A DNA stretch of 64,000 nt from Rivularia sp. MS3 (GTDB lineage: Bacteria; Cyanobacteriota; Cyanobacteriia; Cyanobacteriales; Nostocaceae), in the NCBI GenBank assembly GCA_019192545.1, contig JAHCMI010000025.1:1-64000 (forward strand), read 5' to 3'. A program made the translations under genes and the position numbers. The number at the start of each line of letters is the position of its first letter. The stretch's first letter is position 1. Positions 16,838 through 26,050 of this stretch are shown in pieces. The notes below the pieces were generated by a model. That model worked only from the letters and a program-made list of their open reading frames with translations. It made no database searches and was not told where the DNA came from.

Positions 16838-19798
16838 ATGCCTTACAAGAAGTTAGAAATATCAACAGAATCTCCCGTATTATCCTGGGCTAATCACGAA
16901 TTAAAAGACAACGAAACCCAGATGGCGAAGAATGTAGCATCGCTACCTTTTGTATTTAAACATGTAGCTTTAATGCCCGACGTGCATTTAGGAAAAGGTG
17001 CTTTGGTTGGTTCTGTAATTGCTACAAAAGAAGCGATTATTCCGGCGGCTGTCGGGGTTGATATTGGTTGTTTTGTTGGAGATACTTTAATTCCCTTAGT
17101 TGACGGAAAATCTTATTCTTTAAAAGAGTTAGCGAGCAAGAATAAAGAATTTGTTGTATATGCCTGTACTTCAACAGGTAAAATTGTAGCAGCCAAAGCT
17201 ACCGCCAAGTTGACAAGAAAAAATGCGGCTTTGGTAAAAGTAATTTTGGATAATGGTGAAGAAATTATTTGTACTCCAGACCATCAATTTATGATGCGGG
17301 ATGGAAGTTATAAAGAAGCACAACATCTTCAACCTGAAACATCTTTAATGCCCTTTTATTCTAAATTAGATAAAGATGGTTATACTTTAATTTCTCAACC
17401 ATATTCTGGTAGGTGGCAGAAAGCGCAAACTGATTTTATGAAGTCCTCGAATGATGATTTTGCTACTGTAGCAAAAGATTTACAGTCTGAGGATATATTG
17501 GTTCCTTATAACCATAAAGTTGTTGCTGTTATACCTGTAGAATATAAAGAAGATGTTTATTGTTTAACGGTACCTGAGTATCATAACTTTGCTTTGAAAG
17601 CAGGTGTATTTGTTCATAATTGCGGTATGGGTGCGATTAAAACCCCATTTAAAGGTGAAAAATTAGAAGGTAAACTAAAGAAAATTCGTCTTGATATTGA
17701 AGCAGCAATTCCTACTGGTTTCAATGAAAATAAAGATTTAGAAAAAGCTGTAACTAACTGGCAAAATTGGCGCGATTTCAAAGACTTGCATAGTGGAGTG
17801 CAAGATTTAGAAAATAAAGCTATGAAACAGTTGGGTTCCCTTGGTGGAGGGAATCATTTTATCGAAGTTTGTGTGGATACGGAAAACCAAGTTTGGCTGA
17901 TGCTGCATTCTGGTTCCCGTAATATTGGGAATAAATTGGCGCAATACCATATTAGTACGGCTAAGGATTTAGCTAAAATGGCAGATGCTAATTTACCAGA
18001 CAAAGATTTAGCTCATTTCGTCACCGGTACCCCAGAATTTGCAGCTTATTGGCGAGATTTGCAATGGGCACAGGAATACGCTCGTTTTAACCGAGATGTG
18101 ATGATGGCAAGGTTTAAAAAGATTATTGAAAAGCATTTAGCTGGTGGAAAACCATTTAAACCTTTATTAGTAGTAAATTGTCATCATAACTATTCTGAAA
18201 AAGAAGTGCATTTTGGTGAAGATGTCTACGTTACTCGTAAAGGAGCGGTAAGAGCGCAGAAAGAAGATTATGGAATTATTCCCGGTTCTATGGGAGCAAA
18301 ATCATATATCGTTAAAGGTAAAGGTAACGTTGAAAGTTTTTGTTCTTGCTTCACTGCTGGAACTAAGGTTTTAACTGAGTTTGGTTTAATGAATATAGAA
18401 GACGTATTTAATTCATCTAAGCCTATCAAGTTAATTTCTTACAATGAGCAACTACAGAAATTTGAAGCTAAAAGCATTTTAGATCAAAGCGAACGAATAT
18501 CTTCAGCTAATAAATATTCTGTGTCTCAAACCAGACGCAGGTTAGAAAATACGATTACCTGTACTTCTAATCATCCTTTTGCTACTTACAAAAAAGGTAT
18601 ATTATCTTATTCTCAAGTTGAAGATATAGTTTCATCTTCTAAAGGTGTGATTGTACCAACAAATATTAATATACGTTCGGGTTTAACAGCAGAAGAACAA
18701 GATAGAGATTTTTATTATTTATTAGGTGTTATACTCTCAGACGGTACAATACATTTGAAGCAAAGAAAAAATGCACCAGAAATAAATAATAGACCCCGTA
18801 AAGGCAAATACTTACATTCCTATATTCGTATTTATCAATCACAAGCTGCGGAAAAAAGACCTTTTATAAATTATTTACAGGAACTGCTAAAGTCTTATAG
18901 CGATAATGTTTCTGTGAGAATTCAACAATCAAGAACTTCTCGAATAAAAGGACGTTTAATTACCGGATTGGGACTGGTTGAATTAACACTTCATGATTTA
19001 GCTTTTGTAAGTAAAATTCAACAGACATTACCATTATTACCTAATATTCTCATGGGTAATCCATTTTTAGCTCTTTACTTTTTAGCTGGCTATTTGGATG
19101 GTGATGGAACTCATAATAAAGGAACTGTATCTATTAGCGTCGGTAAAACTGAGATGTTTTCGGCTATAGTTTGCAGCCTTTTGTCCCTAGGTGTTGCCTA
19201 TAAAGTCTATAGGAATCGGAAGAATTATGTAGTAGAATTTCGTGACAATATTTTATTACAAAAATTATCATCTATTTGTAGAAGACTGAAAATAGATGAG
19301 CCTCCTTCTAGGCTTTATTCAGATAAGTTACTTTTAACTAGTGACCTAGCTGGAGGAAGTTTGAAATGTGATAACCTTACTACTATGGCACGTTGTGGAA
19401 AGATGGTAAGTATTTCCAAATTTGCAGGTCAATCTATTGACCAAACTTTGGCAATGAATCGAATATTTAAAGTTGAATCTGATTTAAAGTTACCAGTTTA
19501 CAACTTTACAGTTGAAGATAACCACAATTATATTGTATTTACGGAATACTATACACCATTATTAGTACATAATTGTTCTCACGGGGCTGGCAGATTAATG
19601 TCAAGAACAAAAGCCAAGAAAGCCTATACTCTTGATGATTTGATTGAGCAAACTAAAGGTGTAGAATGTCGTAAAGATGAAGGGATATTAGATGAAATCC
19701 CTGGTGCTTATAAACCAATTGAGCAAGTAATGGAAAATCAATCGGATTTAGTTGAAGTTGTCGCAACTTTGAAACAGGTTCTTTGTGTTAAAGGCTAA
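16838..19798 (+). CDS. rtcB: RNA ligase RtcB with two inteins
   Basis: RtcB is the GTP- and Mn-dependent ligase that joins 2',3'-cyclic phosphate and 5'-OH RNA ends in tRNA splicing and RNA repair. The 986-residue precursor holds a 393-residue ligase in three pieces: 1-77 (PDVHLGKGALVGSV, AAVGVDIG), 262-503 (CGMGAIKTPF, GSLGGGNHFIEV, VVNCHHNYSEKE, SMGAKSY) and 913-986 (CSHGAGRLMSR). Intein 1 splits the GVDIG/CGM metal-binding motif, and intein 2 sits two residues before the catalytic His of SHGAGR. Unspliced protein cannot form the active site, so activity depends on both splicing events. The gene stands alone, with no archease or rtcA visible in the window. Confidence 0.95.
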   Translation: MPYKKLEISTESPVLSWANHELKDNETQMAKNVASLPFVFKHVALMPDVHLGKGALVGSVIATKEAIIPAAVGVDIGCFVGDTLIPLVDGKSYSLKELASKNKEFVVYACTSTGKIVAAKATAKLTRKNAALVKVILDNGEEIICTPDHQFMMRDGSYKEAQHLQPETSLMPFYSKLDKDGYTLISQPYSGRWQKAQTDFMKSSNDDFATVAKDLQSEDILVPYNHKVVAVIPVEYKEDVYCLTVPEYHNFALKAGVFVHNCGMGAIKTPFKGEKLEGKLKKIRLDIEAAIPTGFNENKDLEKAVTNWQNWRDFKDLHSGVQDLENKAMKQLGSLGGGNHFIEVCVDTENQVWLMLHSGSRNIGNKLAQYHISTAKDLAKMADANLPDKDLAHFVTGTPEFAAYWRDLQWAQEYARFNRDVMMARFKKIIEKHLAGGKPFKPLLVVNCHHNYSEKEVHFGEDVYVTRKGAVRAQKEDYGIIPGSMGAKSYIVKGKGNVESFCSCFTAGTKVLTEFGLMNIEDVFNSSKPIKLISYNEQLQKFEAKSILDQSERISSANKYSVSQTRRRLENTITCTSNHPFATYKKGILSYSQVEDIVSSSKGVIVPTNINIRSGLTAEEQDRDFYYLLGVILSDGTIHLKQRKNAPEINNRPRKGKYLHSYIRIYQSQAAEKRPFINYLQELLKSYSDNVSVRIQQSRTSRIKGRLITGLGLVELTLHDLAFVSKIQQTLPLLPNILMGNPFLALYFLAGYLDGDGTHNKGTVSISVGKTEMFSAIVCSLLSLGVAYKVYRNRKNYVVEFRDNILLQKLSSICRRLKIDEPPSRLYSDKLLLTSDLAGGSLKCDNLTTMARCGKMVSISKFAGQSIDQTLAMNRIFKVESDLKLPVYNFTVEDNHNYIVFTEYYTPLLVHNCSHGAGRLMSRTKAKKAYTLDDLIEQTKGVECRKDEGILDEIPGAYKPIEQVMENQSDLVEVVATLKQVLCVKG
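17069..17620 (+). mobile_element. Intein 1 in RtcB (mini-intein, no homing endonuclease)
   Basis: Residues 78-261, 184 in all, begin with CFVGDTLIPLVDG (block A Cys) and contain ICTPDHQFM (block B TxxH). They end DVYCLTVPEYHNFALKAG (block F) and VFVHN, followed by extein Cys262 (block G, His-Asn/Cys). There is no LAGLIDADG or other endonuclease motif. The insertion falls directly before the Mn-binding Cys of GVDIGCGM, a site also used by archaeal RtcB inteins as far as I recall. Confidence 0.92.
18347..19573 (+). mobile_element. Intein 2 in RtcB with LAGLIDADG endonuclease
   Basis: Residues 504-912, 409 in all, begin CFTAGTKVLTEFG (block A), hold TCTSNHPFAT (block B) and end LPVYNFTVEDNHNYIVFT (block F) and LLVHN, followed by extein Cys913. 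Between them are two LAGLIDADG helices, YLLGVILSDGTIH and FLAGYLDGDGTHN, each with its metal-binding Asp, so the homing endonuclease may be active. Splicing joins FCS to CSHGAGR. Confidence 0.93.
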
Positions 19799-19897
19799 TC
19801 ATTAATTATCTTTATTAGCTTTGTAGGGTGCGTTATGATTTTAATCTAACGCATCATTAATTTATATACCTCAATATCATATCTGTATCTACCCCCT

Positions 19898-21154
19898 ATG
19901 CATTTCAAAAAAATATTAACATTATTATTTTCAATGACATTATTTATTATTCCTTGGTTAATTTTTCCTAATTACGCATCAGCAGTACCTATAAAAACTC
20001 TAGACTTAGCTCAAGTGAATAATTCTGTTAAATCAATGACTCCAGAAGCAGTATTAGAAAAAATATTTACCAGTGAAGATGTAAAAGCTGAATGGTTTGC
20101 GTCAGATTTTTTAACACAAATACCTATACAGCAAATCGAATTTATCGTTAACAATATAAAAAAAGAATTAGGAAGCTATCAGGGAGTTACGCAAGATGAT
20201 AATGATTATATAGTTCACTTCAGTCAAGGTGCGGTAGGTACTAAGATAAGTTTAAATAGCAAGAGTCAGGTAATCGGATTATGGTTCCAACCGGGCTTAA
20301 AATTTAGTAGCTTATCTGATGCGATCGCTGAATTTGAAAAGTTGCCGGGTAAAGTTAATTTTGTAGTTAAAGAAGATTCTAGAGTTATTGCTGATTTTAA
20401 CGGTAAAACGAGTTTAGCAGTAGGTTCAGCTTTTAAACTTGCCGTACTCAAAACCCTAAAACAGCAAATTGTTTCCGGGCAAAAATTATGGTCAGATATA
20501 GTTATACTCAAAGACGAAGATAAAAGTTTACCATCTGGGATTTTACAAACTTGGCCAGAAAATTCACAATTGACGCTGCAAACACTCGCTAGTTTAATGA
20601 TATCTATGAGCGATAATACAGCTACAGATATTTTAATTAAACAAGTTGGTAGAGAATCAATTGAATTAACTTCTTCTCAAGATAATATTCCTTTTCTGAC
20701 AACTCGCGAACTATTTAGTTTAAAAGGTTCTCAAAATCGTAAATTATTGCAGCGTTATCGTAAAGGCGATGAAAAACAACGTCGAGAAATATTAGCAGAA
20801 TTAGCCAATCAACCGCTTCCCAACGTGAATGAATTTATAGAAACTAATCCTAATGCATTAGATGTAGAATGGTTTTACAATGCCGAAGAACTTTGCGAAT
20901 TAATAGAAGAAGTAGCAGATTTACCGTTGATGAGTATTAATCCTGGAATTGCTAATCCCAAAGATTGGCAACAAGTAGCATATAAAGGTGGTTCCGAACC
21001 TGGTGTTTTAAATTTTACAACTTGGTTAAAGGGAAAAAATGGTAAGCAGTATTGTGTAGTTGCGACTTGGAATAATAGTAACGCTCCTGTAGATGAAGGA
21101 AAATTTGCTACATTGTACGGTGGGGTGATTTCTTTCTTAGCTAGTGGAAAATAA
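19898..21154 (+). CDS. Secreted serine hydrolase, class A beta-lactamase-like
   Basis: The 418-residue protein has a signal peptide (residues 1-30, LTLLFSMTLFIIPWLIFPNYASA), a small alpha+beta domain (about 45-135, PEAVLEKIFTSEDVKAEWFA...) of the kind attached to beta-lactamase-like proteins, and a penicillin-binding fold. The active-site set is visible: SAFK (SxxK, about residues 177-180), SDN in MSDNTATD and KGG in YKGGSEPG in place of KTG. The region that holds the class A catalytic Glu is not clear, so it may be an esterase or transpeptidase-like enzyme rather than a true lactamase. It acts in the periplasm. GTAGGGTGCGTT repeats flank it on both sides. Confidence 0.78.
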   Translation: MHFKKILTLLFSMTLFIIPWLIFPNYASAVPIKTLDLAQVNNSVKSMTPEAVLEKIFTSEDVKAEWFASDFLTQIPIQQIEFIVNNIKKELGSYQGVTQDDNDYIVHFSQGAVGTKISLNSKSQVIGLWFQPGLKFSSLSDAIAEFEKLPGKVNFVVKEDSRVIADFNGKTSLAVGSAFKLAVLKTLKQQIVSGQKLWSDIVILKDEDKSLPSGILQTWPENSQLTLQTLASLMISMSDNTATDILIKQVGRESIELTSSQDNIPFLTTRELFSLKGSQNRKLLQRYRKGDEKQRREILAELANQPLPNVNEFIETNPNALDVEWFYNAEELCELIEEVADLPLMSINPGIANPKDWQQVAYKGGSEPGVLNFTTWLKGKNGKQYCVVATWNNSNAPVDEGKFATLYGGVISFLASGK

Positions 21155-21176
21155 AAAATAGTACTTTATCTTTCTG

Positions 21177-21213
21177 CGTAGGGTGCGTTATAAACGGAAC
21201 GTTTTAACGCACC
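21177..21213. repeat. Dispersed palindrome (GTAGGGTGCGTTA)
   Basis: GTAGGGTGCGTTATAAACG pairs with TTTTAACGCACC. It lies just after the serine hydrolase gene and may also terminate transcription. Relatives are at 19823-19853 and inside the element at 14390-14682. Confidence 0.6.
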
Positions 21214-21243
21214 GCTTTACCTATATAAATACTGCTCATAATT

Positions 21244-22068
21244 ATGAAAAATAAATATAAAACAGCTTACAAACAACAATTACTCACCGACTTTAACAAC
21301 AGAAGTAATTACGATAGTGGTAGATTTTATATTCCTATAGCAAATCGGTTGGTTGAATTTGCGAATTTAAAAAACGGACAAAAAATTTTAGATATTGCTA
21401 CGGGTACTGGTATAGTTGCGTTGAATGCTGCCGAAAAAGTTGGTAGCCGAGGTAAGGTTATTGGTGTTGATATCTCAACAGGGATGTTGAGCAATGCGAA
21501 ACGAAAGTTAGCCGAAACAAGTTTGCACAATGTTGAATTTATCGAAGCAGATGCGGAAGAGTTAGATTTTGATGATAATAGTTTTGATGCTGTATTGTGT
21601 TCTTTGGCTGTTTGTTATTTAACCGATATTCCCGCAGCTTTACGAAAATGGCATAGATTCATTAAAAAAGATGGATTTATAGCTTTTAATGTTTGGCAAG
21701 AAAATGCTTTCCCAACTTCTGTTTTATTTAGGGAAGTAGCCCAAAGGTTTAATGTAAATGTTCCTAACCCGAATGCACCTATGGGAACTATTGAAAGATG
21801 CACTATATTATTGCAAGAAATAGGTTTTAGAAACATTCAAGTAGAAACCGAGCAGTTTGGTTGGTATTTTCCGGTAGATGAAAAAATCGCTGAACATATT
21901 TGGCTGATGAATGCGAAAAACGTTTTTGGTTATCAAGTATTTCAGCTTCCACCAGATAAATTAGAAAAATGCAAAGCTGAATATATCAAGGAAATGCAGA
22001 ATTTAGCAACAACAGATAAAGGTATTTGCAATGATGCGCCGATATTTTTTATACGTGCAGTTAAATAA
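21244..22068 (+). CDS. Class I SAM methyltransferase, paralogue 1
   Basis: The 274-residue protein belongs to the UbiE/MenG-like group: N-terminal YKQQLLTDFNNRSNYDSGRF, motif I ILDIATGTGIVALNAA (about residues 49-64), VIGVDIST, EADAEELDFDDNSFDAVLCSLAV and FIKKDGFIAFNVW. It is clearly paralogous to the proteins at 26051 and 27619 along the whole length, ending TDKGICNDAPIFFIRAVK. The three probably methylate related small molecules; the substrate is unknown. Confidence 0.85.
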   Translation: MKNKYKTAYKQQLLTDFNNRSNYDSGRFYIPIANRLVEFANLKNGQKILDIATGTGIVALNAAEKVGSRGKVIGVDISTGMLSNAKRKLAETSLHNVEFIEADAEELDFDDNSFDAVLCSLAVCYLTDIPAALRKWHRFIKKDGFIAFNVWQENAFPTSVLFREVAQRFNVNVPNPNAPMGTIERCTILLQEIGFRNIQVETEQFGWYFPVDEKIAEHIWLMNAKNVFGYQVFQLPPDKLEKCKAEYIKEMQNLATTDKGICNDAPIFFIRAVK

Positions 22069-22278
22069 AGCTGCTGCGAAATCAGACGCTTCCTATTAAC
22101 TATTATATTATTTCCGTTTGTACCAGAATTATTTAAGCTTCCTCTCTTTTCTTCTTCCTCAGCGCCCTCTGCGTCTCTGCGGTTTTTTTATCATTCCGGT
22201 GCAATCGGAATTAATATAACAGGTACGCTTTCGCTTTAAACTAATCGTTAAGCAGTTGAAAAATACTTTGGTAGAGAT

Positions 22279-24009
22279 ATGGCTAATCGACTAACGGGTT
22301 TGAGAAAGCAGCTAGGTGCTAAAGCTTTTATATTGATTAGCCTTTTTACCTTTAGTTTAATTATCTTTACAAACGCCAAAGTGCAAGCAGCAAGTTCAAA
22401 TCAAAATCTTTTTACTAACGCTTCTAACAATCAAAGTACTATTGTTTATGCACCCATAACCCTTGATGGGCGGGATATTGTACATATTGCAGCCAGGAAG
22501 GGGACTGGTAATAACCTGAATCAAAATACGATTTCACCCCTTGATATTCGGGTGGATATGTATGAAGAAAATCTCTCGGAAATTCTGGCTACAGGTTTCA
22601 ATCCCCGAACATTATACGTTTCCCCCGCTCAAAGCGAACAACAAACTGTCATACTAGTAGGCGATCGCAACAAATTAAAACGCCGCAAATTGATGAGCGT
22701 AACTGAGTTAGATGCTCGAATTCATGGTTTGTCGGTAGCTGATTTAGCTGGTGAATATAGTAAAAATATTCGTCCTGCATTAATTAAAGCATGGCAGGAA
22801 AGGCAACCAGCAACCATACAGCGAAAATTTTTCTACTCTTTGGGAATATTTGTAGGAATTATTTTGTTAACTGCATTATTAGTTTTCTATATTAAGAGTT
22901 TCGGTAAAAAAGGAGAAAGATTACAGGAAGAAGAACCATCTTTAAGTGATTTTGAAATAGAATCAGAAGCAGATTCGGAAGCAGAAGCAGACGCGCAAAT
23001 GATGGAATACTGCCAGCAAAAAATCATTTGGCAGCGGAAGTTAAATATTAATAGACTCAAAAGATGGATATTAGTAATTAGTTTATTTTTGTTATGGGTA
23101 TTGGGATTAGCCGCAATTGCGGGAATGTTTCCTTATACCCGCTGGTTAGAAGATTGGTTGCTGACAAAACCTTTATTATTAGCAATTATTCTAGCTACAA
23201 TTTTAGGTATGAAAGCAAGTGACGTTATCATTGACTTCTTCTTCAGAAAATTTGTAGATAGAGAATCACAAAAACCTCATGTCTCGGCGCGACATATTTC
23301 TCGGTTAACAACCTTTTCTAATGTTCTCAAAGGAGCAATCACCTTTATTTGGATGGTATTAGGTATTTTATGGTTTTTAGAAAAACTACACATTCCGATT
23401 ATACCAATCTTAGCAGGAGCCGGAATTGTCGGTTTTGCTGTTTCCTTTAGTTCTCAAAATTTAATTAGAGATATCATTAACGGTATCATTATGCTTTGGG
23501 AAGACCAGTTTATTATTGGCGACTTGATTAATATTAATGGAACTGTGGGTGTTGTAGAAAACGTTAATTTACGGATGACTCAGCTACGTCAAGCCAACGG
23601 AATTTTGAGTACTATTTCTAACAGTAGCATCTCAATAGTTCATAATTTAACAAAAGATTGGTCGCGGATAGTTTTTACTGTAGAAGTTAGTCCGCAAGCT
23701 GATATAGATAAAGCATTAGAAATTGTTAGAGAAACTGCCTGCGGAATGCAAACTGATGAAGAATGGCAAGAATCAGTTATTGACCCCGTTAACGTTTTAG
23801 GTGTTAATAACATTAGTTCAAACGGTATCGAAATAATGCTGTGGTTTAAAACAGAACCCGGTACACAATTTGCTTTAGGTAGAGAATTTCGTCGTCGTCT
23901 CAAGTATGCTTTTGATAAAGAAAATATAGATATCGGTATACCGCAAAGTTCCTTACAATTAGAAGATTCTCCAGCACTGAGACTGTTAACTTCTAACAGT
24001 GAACAGTGA
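22279..24009 (+). CDS. MscS-family mechanosensitive ion channel
   Basis: The 576-residue protein has a signal peptide (residues 10-37, ending VQA), a periplasmic domain of about 145 residues, a membrane helix (about 188-208), a charged acidic loop and two more helices (about 255-310). The MscS core follows: pore helix ILAGAGIVGFAVSFSSQNLIRDIINGIIML (about 377-406), then the beta domain EDQFIIGDLININGTVGVVENVNLRMTQLRQANG and the C-terminal cage. It opens under membrane tension to release solutes. The glycine/alanine-rich pore pattern is conserved. Length is in the range of cyanobacterial MscS-like proteins with extra N-terminal helices. It stands alone after a CTCTGCGGTTTTTTTA repeat. Confidence 0.9.
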   Translation: MANRLTGLRKQLGAKAFILISLFTFSLIIFTNAKVQAASSNQNLFTNASNNQSTIVYAPITLDGRDIVHIAARKGTGNNLNQNTISPLDIRVDMYEENLSEILATGFNPRTLYVSPAQSEQQTVILVGDRNKLKRRKLMSVTELDARIHGLSVADLAGEYSKNIRPALIKAWQERQPATIQRKFFYSLGIFVGIILLTALLVFYIKSFGKKGERLQEEEPSLSDFEIESEADSEAEADAQMMEYCQQKIIWQRKLNINRLKRWILVISLFLLWVLGLAAIAGMFPYTRWLEDWLLTKPLLLAIILATILGMKASDVIIDFFFRKFVDRESQKPHVSARHISRLTTFSNVLKGAITFIWMVLGILWFLEKLHIPIIPILAGAGIVGFAVSFSSQNLIRDIINGIIMLWEDQFIIGDLININGTVGVVENVNLRMTQLRQANGILSTISNSSISIVHNLTKDWSRIVFTVEVSPQADIDKALEIVRETACGMQTDEEWQESVIDPVNVLGVNNISSNGIEIMLWFKTEPGTQFALGREFRRRLKYAFDKENIDIGIPQSSLQLEDSPALRLLTSNSEQ

Positions 24010-24366
24010 GCAGTGAACAGTTATTCACCCGTAGGGTGTGGATCGTCAGTTATTAATGCTCGTATTTTGACTTACTACTTACTACTTCTCCCCCCTCTCC
24101 TAATTTCCCTCTCTTCGTATCCCTCTTTACTTGGAATTATTCCTTTTGATTGATATTTTATAAAAGTAATTGCTCCTTTAGACAGTTGTTTAACAATCAA
24201 CAAGTTATGCTACTGATTTAAAGTTGGTAGAGAAATTGCCTAAAGCAGTAATTAATAGTTCTAAAGATTTGTGTTTATGTGTTCTTAAATTGCTTCTTAT
24301 TGTAAGCAATTTACATCGTCGTAATTAAAGTGGTTCCCTATTAATTTTTCAAAATAATACAAACAC
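24010..24366. other. Spacer with a short tandem repeat
   Basis: It starts with a GAACAGTGAGCAGTGAACAG tandem just after the MscS stop, also present as its complement at 30797-30846. A GTAGGGTGTGGATCGTCAG piece follows. The remainder is AT-rich and presumably carries the promoter of the RlpA-like gene. Confidence 0.4.
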
Positions 24367-24810
24367 ATGAATCAAAAATCTATTGTGCTTGCTTTCTTGG
24401 GTACTGTTACAGGAATTTGCTTAACAACTTCTTCTTTTAACAATCAGCAAGCAGCTTTTGCTTCTTCTCAAACTGGAGAAAGTAACATAGTTGAAAGAGT
24501 CAAGAAGAATCAGTCATTACTGATTGCTAGAAGACGTAAAAGACGTAGAAAAGCTCGTAAATGTTCTTCTCAAATTGCTTCTTATTACGGAAGCAATACA
24601 AAGTTAACAGCAGCGCACAAAACTTTACCTTTTGGTACAAGAGTAAAGGTTACAAACAAAAGAAATGGTCGTTCTGTTATAGTACGTATTAATGATAGAG
24701 GGCCATTTATTCGCTGTAGAGTCATTGATGTTTCCCGTAAAGCAGCCAGACAATTAGGAATGATTAGTTCGGGAATTGCACCTGTAACGCTTCAGGTTTT
24801 AGGAAGATAA
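24367..24810 (+). CDS. RlpA-like double-psi beta-barrel protein
   Basis: The 147-residue protein has a signal peptide (about 1-33), a very basic linker ([12 protein letters not shown]) and a double-psi beta-barrel: [69 protein letters not shown]. This is the RlpA family of peptidoglycan lytic transglycosylases that act on denuded glycan at septa. The usual segment between SYYG and LTAAHKTLP (a G..TASGE.. loop of about 15 residues) is missing here, and there is no SPOR domain, so lytic activity is uncertain. A perfect 9-bp hairpin follows the gene. Confidence 0.82.
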   Translation: MNQKSIVLAFLGTVTGICLTTSSFNNQQAAFASSQTGESNIVERVKKNQSLLIARRRKRRRKARKCSSQIASYYGSNTKLTAAHKTLPFGTRVKVTNKRNGRSVIVRINDRGPFIRCRVIDVSRKAARQLGMISSGIAPVTLQVLGR

Positions 24811-24851
24811 TTAAAGACTAAGTTCAAAACTAAATATATTCTAAAATATAG

Positions 24852-24879
24852 AGACGTTGCGTTGCAACGTCTTTATTTG
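24852..24879 (+). terminator. Rho-independent terminator-like hairpin
   Basis: AGACGTTGC and GCAACGTCT pair perfectly over 9 bp around a 3-base loop, followed by a T-rich run. It stands about 40 bases after the RlpA-like gene. Confidence 0.65.
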
Positions 24880-24985
24880 TATATAAAAAGTTGATTGATT
24901 TGTAGTAATACGCAATAGCGTTTAGGACATTAATCAAGCCTAAAACCTAAAACTCATAAACCTTTAACCTTTAACCTTTCACAAA

Positions 24986-25879
24986 ATGCTATCTAAAAGA
25001 CTCGCAGCAATAGAAACATCCAGCGGAAATTTTGTTCCCGTTGCTTATAAACCTCCGATTAATTATAGTGCTTCAAGTTGGGAGGATATTTCAGTTGAAC
25101 AACATCATTTACCAGCTTTTGAATCTCCAGAAATTTCATTGCAACAACATATAATTGCGATTCAACTTGGTGATAGTTATCAAATTGATTGGAGGTTAGC
25201 AGGTGGAAAACTACATACCACTCAAATGCGAAAAGGTTTGATTGGTATTACTCCAAAAGGTATTCCAACTCAAGCACGCTGGTTTGAAGATGTGGATTTT
25301 TTATTAATATCTCTCAATTCCAATCTTTTCTATAAAGTAGCTGGCGATTCTATTGATTGCGACTCTATTGAAATTATCCCTCAGCGTGGTGTTGATGACT
25401 CGCAAATTTTTCATTTGGGATTAACATTAAAAGCAGAAATTACAGCAGGATGTCCATCTGGTAATGTTTTTGCCGAATCTATTGCAAGTGCTTTAGCTGT
25501 TCGTATTCTTAAAAATTATTCTTTAACTAACACAAATATTCTCAAATCTAAAATTGAAGTTTCTCAAAGGCAATTACAGCAGGTGATTGACTATATTAAT
25601 GATAATTTAGCGCTGAAATTAAGTTTAGACAGACTGGCAAATTTAGTAAATATGAGTTCTTATAATTTTTGTCGTTGGTTTAAGCAGACAATGGGTGTTT
25701 CTCCCCATCAATATATTATTCAATGTCGGATAGAAAAAGCTAAATTCCTGCTCGTTTATACTAAATTATCTCTTGTAGAAGTAGCATTAAATATCGGTTG
25801 CTCTAGCCAAACTAATTTTACAGTTTTATTCCGCAAGCATGTGGGAGTGACACCGAAAGTTTATCGAAATCAATTTTAA
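24986..25879 (+). CDS. AraC-family transcriptional regulator
   Basis: The 297-residue protein has an N-terminal ligand or dimer domain (about 1-190) and two C-terminal helix-turn-helix units: LSLDRLANLVNMSSYNFCRWFKQTMGVSPHQYI and LSLVEVALNIGCSSQTNFTVLFRKHVGVTPKVYR. The pattern is complete. It is flanked by methyltransferase paralogues and could control the downstream copy at 26051; that is inferred from position only. The start codon directly follows a tandem of AACCTTT heptamers (24959-24979). Confidence 0.9.
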   Translation: MLSKRLAAIETSSGNFVPVAYKPPINYSASSWEDISVEQHHLPAFESPEISLQQHIIAIQLGDSYQIDWRLAGGKLHTTQMRKGLIGITPKGIPTQARWFEDVDFLLISLNSNLFYKVAGDSIDCDSIEIIPQRGVDDSQIFHLGLTLKAEITAGCPSGNVFAESIASALAVRILKNYSLTNTNILKSKIEVSQRQLQQVIDYINDNLALKLSLDRLANLVNMSSYNFCRWFKQTMGVSPHQYIIQCRIEKAKFLLVYTKLSLVEVALNIGCSSQTNFTVLFRKHVGVTPKVYRNQF

Positions 25880-25889
25880 ATAAAAATCT

Positions 25890-25942
25890 GTTCGTAGTTG
25901 CGCTGAAGCGTATCATCTTGGAGGCGCTAAAGCGCAACTACT
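25890..25942. repeat. Dispersed palindrome, family C (GTTCGTAGTTGCGC)
   Basis: GTTCGTAGTTGCGCTGAAGC and GGCGCTAAAGCGCAACTAC form an imperfect hairpin immediately after the AraC gene. Same family as 11667-11724 and 34499-34557. Confidence 0.75.
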
Positions 25943-26050
25943 AACCTTAGAATTGCAAGATTTCAATATACTTCCAAGCAAGTTTTCAGAAGACAACTAT
26001 ATTGCTTGCTGTTTATATTTAGCTTTAACCAGCGTAGCAATAAGATAATT

